Below are positions 45,921 to 54,410 of a DNA stretch of 64,000 nucleotides, piece after piece; positions within the stretch are counted from its first letter, which is position 1; every line of letters begins with the position of its first letter. The notes under the pieces are model-generated. The model was not told where the DNA came from and made no database searches. It worked only from the letters and a program-made list of their open reading frames with translations. Source of the stretch: Anaerolineae bacterium (lineage in GTDB: Bacteria; Chloroflexota; Anaerolineae; Aggregatilineales; Phototrophicaceae); contig JALHNT010000019.1 of NCBI GenBank assembly GCA_022843385.1, positions 1-64,000 on the forward strand. Direction: 5' to 3'. Made by a program: the position numbers and the translations under genes.

Positions 45921-47543
45921 CTACATAGTCTGGATGAAGACATCGCGCAGTGTTGCACGACCTGCTGCTGCGGCTTGAATTGGAACACCCATTACGTCGC
46001 GCCCCATAAACACTGGCGGTGTGAGATACGCCAGATAGATGTATGGCATTTGTGCAAGTGCGAGCGCCTGAATCTGTTGATAAATCGCAATCCGTTTTTC
46101 TGCATCGGTTTCGGCCAACCCGGCGTCAATCAGAGTATCCATTTCTGCGGCCGTGGGCAGTAGTTCATGGAATGTCTGACCACCTGGCGAATTCTTGGAG
46201 TGGAGGATTAAGGCTTTGTCATTTGGATCAGGCACAAATGTAGAGCGCTGGTTGATACTGAGGGTGGTCTCACCTGCATTGACCTTGCCCCAGAACGAGC
46301 CACTATCTAACCCATCAAGTGTTACTTCAAATCCAACAGCTTCCAGATCAGCCTTGACGAGTTCAGCCAACTGCGGCCAAAAGCGATTATTTTCATAGGC
46401 CAGGCCAATCTGGATTGGTGTAGCTAAACCTGACTTGGTGATGTGTTCCTGAGCCAGTTCCAGGTTTTGGGTGCTGATTTCGCGCCCCGATGGATCAAAT
46501 CCCAGATCGGTTGGTGACAGAATAGAAGCTGGATATTCACCGTAACCATTGAGGCCGATCTGAACGATATTGTCACGGTTGATGGCATAATTCACGGCCA
46601 ACCGAATATCAAGGTTGCTGGTGGGTTCGTTCTTCGCGCTGGCTCCTATGAACAGATCAACCAGCGCCGGGCCAACTTCCACCTTTGTACTCTCGCCATT
46701 TGCCAGGCGATCCACGCTGGTGAATGGCGCATATAAGGTGAAGTTGACTTCACCAGCCTCCATAGCAGCCAGGATGGATGCCTCATCTGGATAGCTGCGG
46801 ATGACCATACGATCCAGGAATGGGCGACCACCCCAATAGCCTTCAAATGGAACAAGGGACACTTCCTGTCCTGGCACGAAATTCTCAACCTGGAATGCAC
46901 CGGCTGTTACCATATTGAGGCCGATTTCCGTACCAAATTCATCCAGCGCAGCCGGACTGATGACATATGCTGAAGGGCGAGATAGGCGATGCAACTGGGT
47001 GGCATCTGATGTCAGGAGCTTCAGCTCAACAGTGAGATCATCAAGAGCCGTCAATGACGCGAAGTTAGGCGCGCCATGCCCGAAATGCATGTAAACGCCT
47101 TCGACATGACTGACATCATTGGTGTCCGTATGACGATTGATGCTCCGTACTACAGCTGCTGCATTAACGGGTGTTCCGTCATGGAAAGTGGCACCAACGC
47201 GCAACGTGAATGTGTAGGTCAACCCATCCTCGCTCATTGTCCAGCTCTCAGCCAGGCCAGGCGACACATTCCCAGTGGTAAAGTCAGAGCGCACCAATCC
47301 CTCACCAATATTGTCCATGACATGAATAGTTCCGAAACCGGTCCATAGGCCGGTTTCAAGTGTGTCTCCCATTGACTCGGCAGCAAAAACCAATGTGCCA
47401 CCATTTTCCTGTGCAGCAGCAGTCAGTGATTCAGCTGAAACCGATACTAGTTTGCCCATTGGCCCCAGTGCAAATAATCCCGCTACTGCAGCGCTCCCAC
47501 TGAGGAATTGGCGACGGCTGATCGACTTTGATTGATGCTTCAT
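45921..47543 (-). CDS. Family 5 extracellular solute-binding protein, Tat-exported
   Basis: The ATG at 47543 has AGAGGAG eight bases upstream. The 540-residue protein starts with a Tat signal (SRRQFLSGSAAVAGLFALG) and shows the DppA/OppA fold: GLAESWTMSEDGLTYTFTLR, ATFHDGTPVNA and INRDNIVQIGLNG. It captures peptides, opines or other amine-containing solutes for the permeases downstream. A 104-base gap separates it from the lipoyl-domain gene, where an internal promoter is possible. Confidence 0.92.
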   Translation of the reverse strand: MKHQSKSISRRQFLSGSAAVAGLFALGPMGKLVSVSAESLTAAAQENGGTLVFAAESMGDTLETGLWTGFGTIHVMDNIGEGLVRSDFTTGNVSPGLAESWTMSEDGLTYTFTLRVGATFHDGTPVNAAAVVRSINRHTDTNDVSHVEGVYMHFGHGAPNFASLTALDDLTVELKLLTSDATQLHRLSRPSAYVISPAALDEFGTEIGLNMVTAGAFQVENFVPGQEVSLVPFEGYWGGRPFLDRMVIRSYPDEASILAAMEAGEVNFTLYAPFTSVDRLANGESTKVEVGPALVDLFIGASAKNEPTSNLDIRLAVNYAINRDNIVQIGLNGYGEYPASILSPTDLGFDPSGREISTQNLELAQEHITKSGLATPIQIGLAYENNRFWPQLAELVKADLEAVGFEVTLDGLDSGSFWGKVNAGETTLSINQRSTFVPDPNDKALILHSKNSPGGQTFHELLPTAAEMDTLIDAGLAETDAEKRIAIYQQIQALALAQMPYIYLAYLTPPVFMGRDVMGVPIQAAAAGRATLRDVFIQTM

Positions 47544-47647
47544 ATTCCTACTCCTCTTGATGAAACCCACTTATGTCTACACTCAACAGTTCACAGTTGC
47601 CGCAAATTGCTGCATTGGATGCTTCTGTTTATTGCACTCCTTTAAAA

Positions 47648-47893
47648 TCACTCCCCTTCTTCGATGTAGGCGATTATCTGTCCTACCTCAACTTCTGCAT
47701 CCACTTCATACGATAATTCCACGACCACTCCGGGGGCAGGCGAGTCAATATCAACATTCACTTTCTCGGTTTCAACAGTTGCCAATCCTTGCCCCGCCTG
47801 AACCTTGTCGCCTTCTTTCACCAACCAACCAGTGATGATCCCACTGGTCATCGTCATTCCAAACTTAGGCATATATACCGGAATGAGAGCCAT
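47648..47893 (-). CDS. Free-standing lipoyl (biotinyl-lipoyl) domain protein
   Basis: The 81-residue protein is exactly one lipoyl domain: MPKFGMTMTSG, then the attachment Lys44 in VETEKVNVDIDSPAPG. It lacks the peripheral-subunit-binding and acyltransferase domains of an E2. It lies 12 bases after E1-beta, so it probably receives the acyl group produced by the E1 pair. No E2 catalytic domain, E3 or lipoate ligase is in the window. Confidence 0.9.
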   Translation of the reverse strand: MALIPVYMPKFGMTMTSGIITGWLVKEGDKVQAGQGLATVETEKVNVDIDSPAPGVVVELSYEVDAEVEVGQIIAYIEEGE

Positions 47894-47905
47894 CGATCCT
47901 GATCC

Positions 47906-48907
47906 TTATTTGGCAACCTGAACTGCAACTGGGTATGACATCAGCGAACGCACTGCATCCGCAATCTCTTCTGCAGAAGGAACAACCGCCTTCTCCAGCT
48001 TAGGGCTAAATGGAATTGGAACCGGTTTGGCAGCCACCCGCTTTACAGGAGCCTTCAGATCACTGAATGCTTTTTCTGCTACGCTTGCTGCCCACTCGCT
48101 GGCAGCTCCGCATACCAAGTGCCCTTCATCTACCGCAACAAATCGTCCTGTCTTTCTAACACTTTCCAACACCAATGACTCATCCCACGGTTTCAGAGTT
48201 CGAAGATCAATCACTTCGACATCAATGCCTTCTTTTTCAAGTTCTTTAGCGGCCTTAAGGCTATGAAGTACCATCAGGCCAACTGAACAGATTGTGATAT
48301 CCTTTCCATGTCGCTTGACTTCACCTTCTCCTAACGGAATAACATATTCCTCATCAGGAATGTCACTACGCTGGCCGCCCAATGAGAGATGATTCAAAAA
48401 GACGACCGGATTGTCATCACGGATAGCCGCTTTCAGCAGACCTTTTACGTCGTAGGCAGTGCTTGGCATGACTACTTTGATCAGTGGCATATTCATAAAG
48501 AACTGATGTACTGATTGACTGTGGTGATGTCCGGCGCTTGAGCCAGAACCATTCTGCACCATGTATACCAGTGGCAACTTGGTCTGACCGCCAAACATAT
48601 AGCGCATGGCACCCGCCTGATTCGCGATCTGATCAAATGCCAAATACAGGAATGTACCAAACATGAGATCAACGATCGGGCGTAAACCTGTTGCCGCTGC
48701 TCCAACTCCCGCACCCGCAACTGCCAGCTCAGAAATCGGCGTATCGATGACACGCTTGTCACCAAATTCCTTGTGCAGTCCACGTGTCCCGGCAAATACG
48801 CCTATTCGCACATCTTCACCCATCAGGAGCACGGACGAATCACGATGCATTTCTTCAAACAGGGCTTCGTTGATAGCCGCGATGTAGGTTTTGCGTGCCA
48901 CATTCAT
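47906..48907 (-). CDS. 2-oxoacid (pyruvate/acetoin-type) dehydrogenase E1 beta subunit
   Basis: The 333-residue transketolase-fold subunit has RVIDTPISELAVAGAGVGAA, GQTKLPLVYMVQNGSGSSAGHHHSQS, YVIPLGEGEVKRHGKDITI and IDLRTLKPWDESL, all usual for AcoB/PdhB. It forms an alpha2beta2 enzyme with E1 alpha, although a Rieske gene is inserted between the two genes. Confidence 0.92.
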   Translation of the reverse strand: MNVARKTYIAAINEALFEEMHRDSSVLLMGEDVRIGVFAGTRGLHKEFGDKRVIDTPISELAVAGAGVGAAATGLRPIVDLMFGTFLYLAFDQIANQAGAMRYMFGGQTKLPLVYMVQNGSGSSAGHHHSQSVHQFFMNMPLIKVVMPSTAYDVKGLLKAAIRDDNPVVFLNHLSLGGQRSDIPDEEYVIPLGEGEVKRHGKDITICSVGLMVLHSLKAAKELEKEGIDVEVIDLRTLKPWDESLVLESVRKTGRFVAVDEGHLVCGAASEWAASVAEKAFSDLKAPVKRVAAKPVPIPFSPKLEKAVVPSAEEIADAVRSLMSYPVAVQVAK

Positions 48908-48915
48908 TCTCCTGA

Positions 48916-49998
48916 TTAAACCGCAGTAGTAATGCCTAATTCATCCAACCAGCTCTGGTACTCGATCAGGGGCAGATCAGCCGGACGCAACGGTAACTCG
49001 ATCTTTGTCCAGAAAGGCGGTAGCAACCAGGGACGTTGGCTCTCCACAATGCGGCGATCCTGTTCTCGCAGGGTGTCTTGTAGTGCTTCAAAGTCGACAT
49101 CATACGCTGGCTTGTCATGATCGTAATTTCGCGCAGACCCCCAGAAAGTGAGAGTGGAATTCCAACGCTGCGGACAGACTGCTTGCCAGATCAATGTGTG
49201 TCTTCCATCCGAAGAGTCAGTTGCTCGAATATCAAAGTGTATCGTATTGGGAATTCCCACAGTTGTGGTAATTGCCACCTCCCGAACCGCTGAGTCATCA
49301 TTTGATTCTGCTATAGTGGCGTTGTTTGGTTGGGTCATGATTATCTCAACCTTGAGATACTGCCCTTCTCGCCAAACACGATGCTCTGGAGGGAGGGGAT
49401 GTGAACGATTCCCAACCAAACCGGGATGTACCCACGGCCCATGCGTATCATCCAACGCAGCCATGATGACACGGGGTGCGGACGCGATCCAAGGCGCATA
49501 AGTTCGTAGCGGACCAATTTGATAAGTGCCATCATCAAGATGTGGTAGGTCGGGCAGATGAAAAGCCGGGTTCGGATCAAGGCACACCCAGATCAAACCA
49601 TAACGTTCCTGGATATGAAAGGTGGGGACACGAGCACTGGATGGGATTTCTCGCCCAGCACTCAACTGCGGAATGTCAACACACTGCCCATCCTCAGCAT
49701 ATGTCCACCCATGATATGGACACATCAGACACTCACCGGAACCGGGGATTTCACGTATTTCTCCCAACGATAGCTGCGCCTGAAAGTGTCGGCAGATATC
49801 CTCCATGATCACCAAATCACCATTGAGTCGGACAATAACGAGCGGTTCTTCCAATAACTCAACACTCGACGGCTTACCATCGACAAGCTGCTCACTTGGA
49901 AGAACTGGATGCCAGAAACGACGCATTGAAGCGTAGTATGTCTCTATAGCTTCTGCAGTAGGCGTTCTGGCAAGTTGTGATTGTGTTGTCAGCTTCAT
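48916..49998 (-). CDS. Rieske non-heme iron oxygenase, terminal component
   Basis: The 360-residue protein has the [2Fe-2S] site CRH...CPYHGW (about residues 68-93) and the mononuclear iron site D-x2-H-x4-H in DDTHGPWVH (~residue 170). Its form is of the single-component monooxygenase/demethylase class (vanillate demethylase, caffeine demethylase, Pao-like). No ferredoxin reductase is encoded nearby. It lies between the E1 alpha and E1 beta genes with gaps of 15 and 8 bases, and probably hydroxylates or demethylates the pathway substrate. Confidence 0.9.
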   Translation of the reverse strand: MKLTTQSQLARTPTAEAIETYYASMRRFWHPVLPSEQLVDGKPSSVELLEEPLVIVRLNGDLVIMEDICRHFQAQLSLGEIREIPGSGECLMCPYHGWTYAEDGQCVDIPQLSAGREIPSSARVPTFHIQERYGLIWVCLDPNPAFHLPDLPHLDDGTYQIGPLRTYAPWIASAPRVIMAALDDTHGPWVHPGLVGNRSHPLPPEHRVWREGQYLKVEIIMTQPNNATIAESNDDSAVREVAITTTVGIPNTIHFDIRATDSSDGRHTLIWQAVCPQRWNSTLTFWGSARNYDHDKPAYDVDFEALQDTLREQDRRIVESQRPWLLPPFWTKIELPLRPADLPLIEYQSWLDELGITTAV

Positions 49999-50013
49999 AA
50001 CTATCCTCCAGAA

Positions 50014-50988
50014 CTACACCCATGTATCCTCATAAATTGATGATGTGTCCGGGTCAGGACTGGATCGAGCAAAGTCAACTGCTTTCATCACTGTTTCGCT
50101 GATCTCGTGATCCATCACTTCTAGCTCAGTAGTGGAGACAAGGTTGTGAGATGCAATGTAAATATGTAACTTCATAATTGGATCATTCCGCTCAGATGCA
50201 GCTACCTCATCGGGCAAGCGATATTCCTGACCGGCAAGGAATGCGGCTTCACCTTCTGCATGACCACCTCGCCGATGTGTCTTGGCTTCGATCAAGGTTG
50301 GGCCGGCACCATTTCGCGCGCGTCGCACAGCTTCTAGTGCGGCATCGTAAACCGACAACACATCGGTACCATCAACTTTGACGCCGGGTATACCATAGCT
50401 TACAGCGCGATCCGCAATATCCTGTATATTCATGGCTTTTGTAGAAGGCGTGAATTCACCATACTGGTTATTCTCGCAAACGAAGAGAACAGGCAGCTTC
50501 AGCGTTGAGGCCATATTCAGTGATTCATGGAAACTGCCTTCATTGGCTGCACCATCTCCGAATAGAGCTACCGATACCTGATCTGTACCACGATAGTACG
50601 CGCTCAATCCCGCACCAACCGCAACAGGAATGCCGCCACCAACAATGCCACAAGCGCCCAACATTCCAATCCGAAAGTCAGCGATATGCATGGAACCGCC
50701 CTTCCCTTTGCAATAGCCGGTCGCTTTGCCGAAAAGCTCGGCCATCATGCGGTTCATGTCTCCACCTTTAGCAATTACATGACCATGCCCTCGATGTGTG
50801 CTGGTGATATAGTCATCATCCCGCAATGCCGCGCATACTCCTACCCCGACTGCCTCTTCACCAATATAGAGATGCACGAAGCCAGGCAGTTGTCCCTGAG
50901 AAAAGAGCTTTCCAACTTGCTCTTCAAAACGTCTTATCCGCAGCATGCGTGCGTAAATATCGAGTATTGTTTCGGTAGAAATTGCCAT
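50014..50988 (-). CDS. 2-oxoacid (pyruvate/acetoin-type) dehydrogenase E1 alpha subunit
   Basis: The 324-residue protein is a TPP enzyme: LYIGEEAVGVGVCAAL, STHRGHGHVIAKG, GKGGSMHI and the TPP motif GDGAANEGSFHE...CENN (about residues 160-195). It resembles AcoA/PdhA. It decarboxylates a 2-oxoacid (or cleaves acetoin) and passes the acyl group to a lipoyl domain. It starts three bases after the M20 gene stop. Confidence 0.92.
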   Translation of the reverse strand: MAISTETILDIYARMLRIRRFEEQVGKLFSQGQLPGFVHLYIGEEAVGVGVCAALRDDDYITSTHRGHGHVIAKGGDMNRMMAELFGKATGYCKGKGGSMHIADFRIGMLGACGIVGGGIPVAVGAGLSAYYRGTDQVSVALFGDGAANEGSFHESLNMASTLKLPVLFVCENNQYGEFTPSTKAMNIQDIADRAVSYGIPGVKVDGTDVLSVYDAALEAVRRARNGAGPTLIEAKTHRRGGHAEGEAAFLAGQEYRLPDEVAASERNDPIMKLHIYIASHNLVSTTELEVMDHEISETVMKAVDFARSSPDPDTSSIYEDTWV

Positions 50989-50991
50989 TGG

Positions 50992-52233
50992 CTATTCAGC
51001 TTTCAGTGTAGTACAGAGACTTGCTGCTGTTCGGGCAAGTACTCGCGTTGCAGTAACAATCTGTGCGATTTCAATTCGCTCATCAACCATCGGCCAGATT
51101 GGAATGTGGCCTGGTCCGTACTCGACACAGGTGATGCCAACGCCCTTGAAGTGACATGTATCCGCAGTTGCCCCAATCCGATGTCCTGCTCCGATTACAG
51201 GGAAATGTCCTGTGACTGTTTGATGAGCATTGACAAGTTCAGAAACGAGCGGCGATTCTATCGATGTCGCTTCGCGCGCCGGCATATTCGGCTGTTGCGG
51301 ACTTTGAGGAATAATCAATTCATAACGAAAATCCGTATCTTCGTGACCCATCTGGTCCAGCAACCTAGTCATATCTTCCCGAACACTCTCTTCAGTCATT
51401 CCAGGAACAATCCGGAGGTCAAATGTCAATGTCGTTGTGTCCTGGAAGTGTTCGATATTGCGCACAGCCATTGCAGGAAATCCAGGTAAGAGTGGATGGG
51501 CAGCATAGCGCAACCAACCACCATCAGTGATGGAAGGTAACTGCTGGTACGATGGACTAAGGGCATTGATAACGCGTGTAATTTTCTCGATTGGATTGAT
51601 GTACGGAACACGGTGTTTAAATTCACCCTTGATGCGCGCTTTGCCCTGCACATATCCAACCGAAATCACACCGACATCTAGGTTACCAGCTTCAGCAACA
51701 ACGCAATAATCAGGTCGCAAGCCCTCTTCAATCAGATGTAAAGCACCGACGCCCCCACCGGTTTCTGCTACTACGCAGCCAACGATCAAATCTCCTCGCA
51801 ATTTGATGCCAGATCGCCGTACGAGTTCTGCCGCCATCAGAATTGATGCAACACCAGCTTTCATGTTGATTGCACCAAGACCATATAAGTAACCGTCAAC
51901 AATATCACCGCTGAACGGATTATGCGTCCACTGTTCTTCGCGAAATGGGCGGCCTCCCCAATCGCTGGTGTCAGTGTGACCACACAACATCAGGCTTGGG
52001 CCATATCCATCACCCTTTAATGTGCCTATCGCTTGATGAGTCACACGACCGTCGCGTAATGGCACTGTCTGGATTTCTACTAGAAATCCGCGTTGTTGCA
52101 TCCAATCAGCAATCCAATTGCCAATCTCAGACTCATGCCAGAGAAAGGACGGTATTCGAATCAGTTGTTGTGTGAGTTCGATAACTTCTTGAGAATTGAA
52201 CTCTGCAATGACATCCTCAATGCTGGTGTTCAC
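50992..52233 (-). CDS. M20-family peptidase/deacylase homologue with altered metal site
   Basis: The GTG at 52233 overlaps the RidA stop (GTGA) and has GGAG upstream; the longer frame from 52287 overlaps RidA widely. The 413-residue protein has the M20 fold with MLCGHTDTSDWGG (first zinc His) and a dimerisation domain. The bridging Asp of GRGAxDMKGG is Asn (GLGAINMKAG), the catalytic/metal EE pair is AETGG and the C-terminal His is missing (IWPMVDERI). Relatives are ArgE, DapE and acetylornithine-type deacylases. Activity is uncertain. Confidence 0.82.
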   Translation of the reverse strand: MNTSIEDVIAEFNSQEVIELTQQLIRIPSFLWHESEIGNWIADWMQQRGFLVEIQTVPLRDGRVTHQAIGTLKGDGYGPSLMLCGHTDTSDWGGRPFREEQWTHNPFSGDIVDGYLYGLGAINMKAGVASILMAAELVRRSGIKLRGDLIVGCVVAETGGGVGALHLIEEGLRPDYCVVAEAGNLDVGVISVGYVQGKARIKGEFKHRVPYINPIEKITRVINALSPSYQQLPSITDGGWLRYAAHPLLPGFPAMAVRNIEHFQDTTTLTFDLRIVPGMTEESVREDMTRLLDQMGHEDTDFRYELIIPQSPQQPNMPAREATSIESPLVSELVNAHQTVTGHFPVIGAGHRIGATADTCHFKGVGITCVEYGPGHIPIWPMVDERIEIAQIVTATRVLARTAASLCTTLKAE

Positions 52234-52625
52234 AATTCGCTCCGAACCACAGCCCAAACATCGAAGCCAACCTGCGCCCCACCCCATAATTCTTTGACGC
52301 CTACTGTATTGCGGGTAGGATAGGGAGGATGAAAATATTCCCTAAAGACACGATCCATTTCGCTGAAGTTCTGAATGTCCGTTAGCGATACATTTACTCG
52401 AATAACATCGGCAAATGTACAGCCACCAGCGGTAAGAACCGCGTTGATGTTGGATAGCGCTTGCCGCACCTCGGCTTCAAGCCCACCTTTGACCACTCCG
52501 GAGCCATCGGGATGTGTCCCGAGATAGCCAGAAGTAACAAGCATGTTGCCCCATTTCAATGCCTGACTGTATCCGCTGCTCGGAATAGGGGCGCTTTCAG
52601 TTAGGATAATCTCAAAATTAGTCAT
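52230..52625 (-). CDS. RidA-family (YjgF/Rid) protein
   Basis: The 131-residue protein shows PSSGYSQALKWGNMLVTSGYLG, EAEVRQALSNINAVLTAGG and the C-terminal YPTRNTVGVKELWGG with the conserved Arg that binds carboxylates. RidA proteins hydrolyse reactive enamines/imines made by amino-acid or amine catabolism. Its ATG overlaps the regulator stop (ATGA) and its stop overlaps the M20 start. This suggests that an enamine or imine arises in the pathway. Confidence 0.92.
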   Translation of the reverse strand: MTNFEIILTESAPIPSSGYSQALKWGNMLVTSGYLGTHPDGSGVVKGGLEAEVRQALSNINAVLTAGGCTFADVIRVNVSLTDIQNFSEMDRVFREYFHPPYPTRNTVGVKELWGGAQVGFDVWAVVRSEL

Positions 52626-53299
52626 GATTTGTCCTGAAAGAGAAGTCCGTTTCCACGCTGTTCGCCCCTTGCTTCAGCCAGATAGTTGTATATTGTCGCG
52701 CGACTAATGCCCAATTGATCTGCAACAATAGAAACGGCACGCTTTACTTGAAAAATGCCTTTGGCATCCAGCCTTGCGATTAGCTCCACTTTGTCGTCCC
52801 GACTGAGTATGGGATTTTCTTTTCCGATTTCGACCGTTGTCTCGGAGATGACCGCATGTATCGTTTTGTGAATATCATCCGAGAATAGCTCGTTTAAATG
52901 AATACCATTCTCAGTGTCAAGGAACTCAGTGATGAAATTGCGAAAATTTACGAGGCTGGTCACTTCGAAATTGATGCAAAATGCGCCATATGCAGTGCCA
53001 TCTGCGTCGTGCAAAAAGATCGTACTGGACTTCATCAAACGACCGCCAGGGAGTGTTGTAATGTAGTCATACAAATCTTTATCGGTTTCGCCACTGTTGA
53101 TGCATTTCAGCAATAGATCAGTTGCTGCTCCACCAATCGAGCGATTTGTGATATTTCCTTCGATATGGACTATTGATCGTTCCAGATCTGTGAAGTCGTG
53201 AATGACGACTTCACAACCGGGTGAGAACAAGCGCGTTAGAGCCATCGCTAAACGCTGAAGCATCGAATAAGTCAGTACACGATCATCACTGAGAGGCAT
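52622..53299 (-). CDS. YheO/DauR-like PAS-HTH transcriptional regulator
   Basis: The ATG at 53299 is preferred over a TTG at 53308. The 225-residue protein has an N-terminal YheO-type PAS domain (residues ~10-125: CEVVIHDFTDLERSIVHIEG, STIFLHDADGTAYGAFCINFE) and a C-terminal helix-turn-helix (~175-215, AVSIVADQLGISRATIYNYL). It leads the operon, probably sensing a pathway metabolite and controlling the divergent promoters at 53300-53430. Confidence 0.88.
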   Translation of the reverse strand: MPLSDDRVLTYSMLQRLAMALTRLFSPGCEVVIHDFTDLERSIVHIEGNITNRSIGGAATDLLLKCINSGETDKDLYDYITTLPGGRLMKSSTIFLHDADGTAYGAFCINFEVTSLVNFRNFITEFLDTENGIHLNELFSDDIHKTIHAVISETTVEIGKENPILSRDDKVELIARLDAKGIFQVKRAVSIVADQLGISRATIYNYLAEARGEQRGNGLLFQDKS

Positions 53300-53317
53300 C
53301 AATACCAATACTACTCT

Positions 53318-53353
53318 TTGACAATTTGTCTAATGCTTGTACGAACTGTACAG
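53318..53353. promoter_or_regulatory. Candidate operators and promoter between regulator and creatininase-family gene
   Basis: TTGACA (53318-53323) overlaps GACAA-T-TTGTC (53320-53330), and TTGTAC-GAACT-GTACAG lies at 53337-53353. They are good candidates for binding sites of the adjacent PAS-HTH regulator controlling both directions. Confidence 0.4.
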
Positions 53354-53430
53354 CGAAGATACAATCTTTTCCAGAGCTTGTCAAACGAATTTTCCAGTTC
53401 TTTTTTCGTCAAACTGACCAAGAGGGTGAG

Positions 53431-54243
53431 ATGACAGACAACGTGCTATATGTTCAAAAAGGGCCTGCAACGTTAACAGAAATGAGTGGTACAGAAGTTG
53501 CTGAAGCCCTGAAACACACTGATGTTTTGCTACTTCCGGTTGGTGCCACTGAGAACCATGGTGCACACCTTCCATTGGGGACTGACACCATGGAAGCACG
53601 GGAAATATGCCGTCGGGTTGCGCTCCGAATGCAAGTGGATGGTCATCCAGTTGTGATTGGGCCTGTTATTCCATTTGGTACCTCCAGCTTCCATATGGGA
53701 TTTCCTGGAACAGTGACATTGACTTCTTCTACGCTCATCACTTTGCTAAAAGAAGTAGGCCTAAGTCTGTACAAAACTGGGTTTCGCAAGTTTGCGTTTA
53801 TTCATGGGCACGACGGCAGTTTGCCATCCATGATGGTGGCAGCCCAAGACATAGTTGACATGACACCTGATGCTCAGGTTATGGTATTGAACTGGCTGAC
53901 GCCATTGAGCAAGGTGTATCACACGATCCAGGTTTCGAAAAAGGGAGAAGGTCACGGTGGTGAGGGGGAAACTTCTCGTATCCTTGTCACTCACCCTGAG
54001 ATTGTGCATCCAGAGCGTGGTATTCCTCATCATCTTGATCCGACGGTTATGGCTAAGATTCAAGGCCCTGAACACATCAAAACGGGCGGCGCTATCTTTT
54101 ATGCAACACGAAGCTATAAGGACCATACGCCGTACGGGCACATTGGCGATCCTTCTCTCGCCAAACCTGAGACAGGCGAAAGAGGATATGCAGTTATAGT
54201 TGATTGGGTCGTGTCAGTGTTGAAGCGGGATTATTTCTCATAA
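53431..54243 (+). CDS. Creatininase-family amidohydrolase
   Basis: The ATG at 53431 follows GAGGGTGAG; an upstream frame from 53326 would overlap the control region. The 270-residue protein has the family metal site: GATENHGAHLPLGTDT (Glu, His, Asp; ~residue 40), FIHGHDGS (~125) and GHGGEGETS (Glu; ~180). Members open creatinine or similar lactams or remove formamides. It is divergent from the catabolic operon and likely under the same regulator. Confidence 0.9.
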   Translation: MTDNVLYVQKGPATLTEMSGTEVAEALKHTDVLLLPVGATENHGAHLPLGTDTMEAREICRRVALRMQVDGHPVVIGPVIPFGTSSFHMGFPGTVTLTSSTLITLLKEVGLSLYKTGFRKFAFIHGHDGSLPSMMVAAQDIVDMTPDAQVMVLNWLTPLSKVYHTIQVSKKGEGHGGEGETSRILVTHPEIVHPERGIPHHLDPTVMAKIQGPEHIKTGGAIFYATRSYKDHTPYGHIGDPSLAKPETGERGYAVIVDWVVSVLKRDYFS

Positions 54244-54410
54244 CTTGCCGCAAATAATCGATTGTGCCTTGCCGCGGACAGTCAGGGACTATCTGAGTTG
54301 ATTAAGCGTGGTAGGTGAGTTTGTAAACGCAAACGACCAATTCCCATTGGGAAGACAAGGATTGGGTATACTATTGAGAAACATCAACTGCTGACTTGGA
54401 TTTGTAGCAT

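Noticed and set aside
50686-51489. 267-codon open frame on the plus strand
   Set aside because: Antisense to E1 alpha and the M20 gene, Cys/His-rich as expected of a shadow frame.
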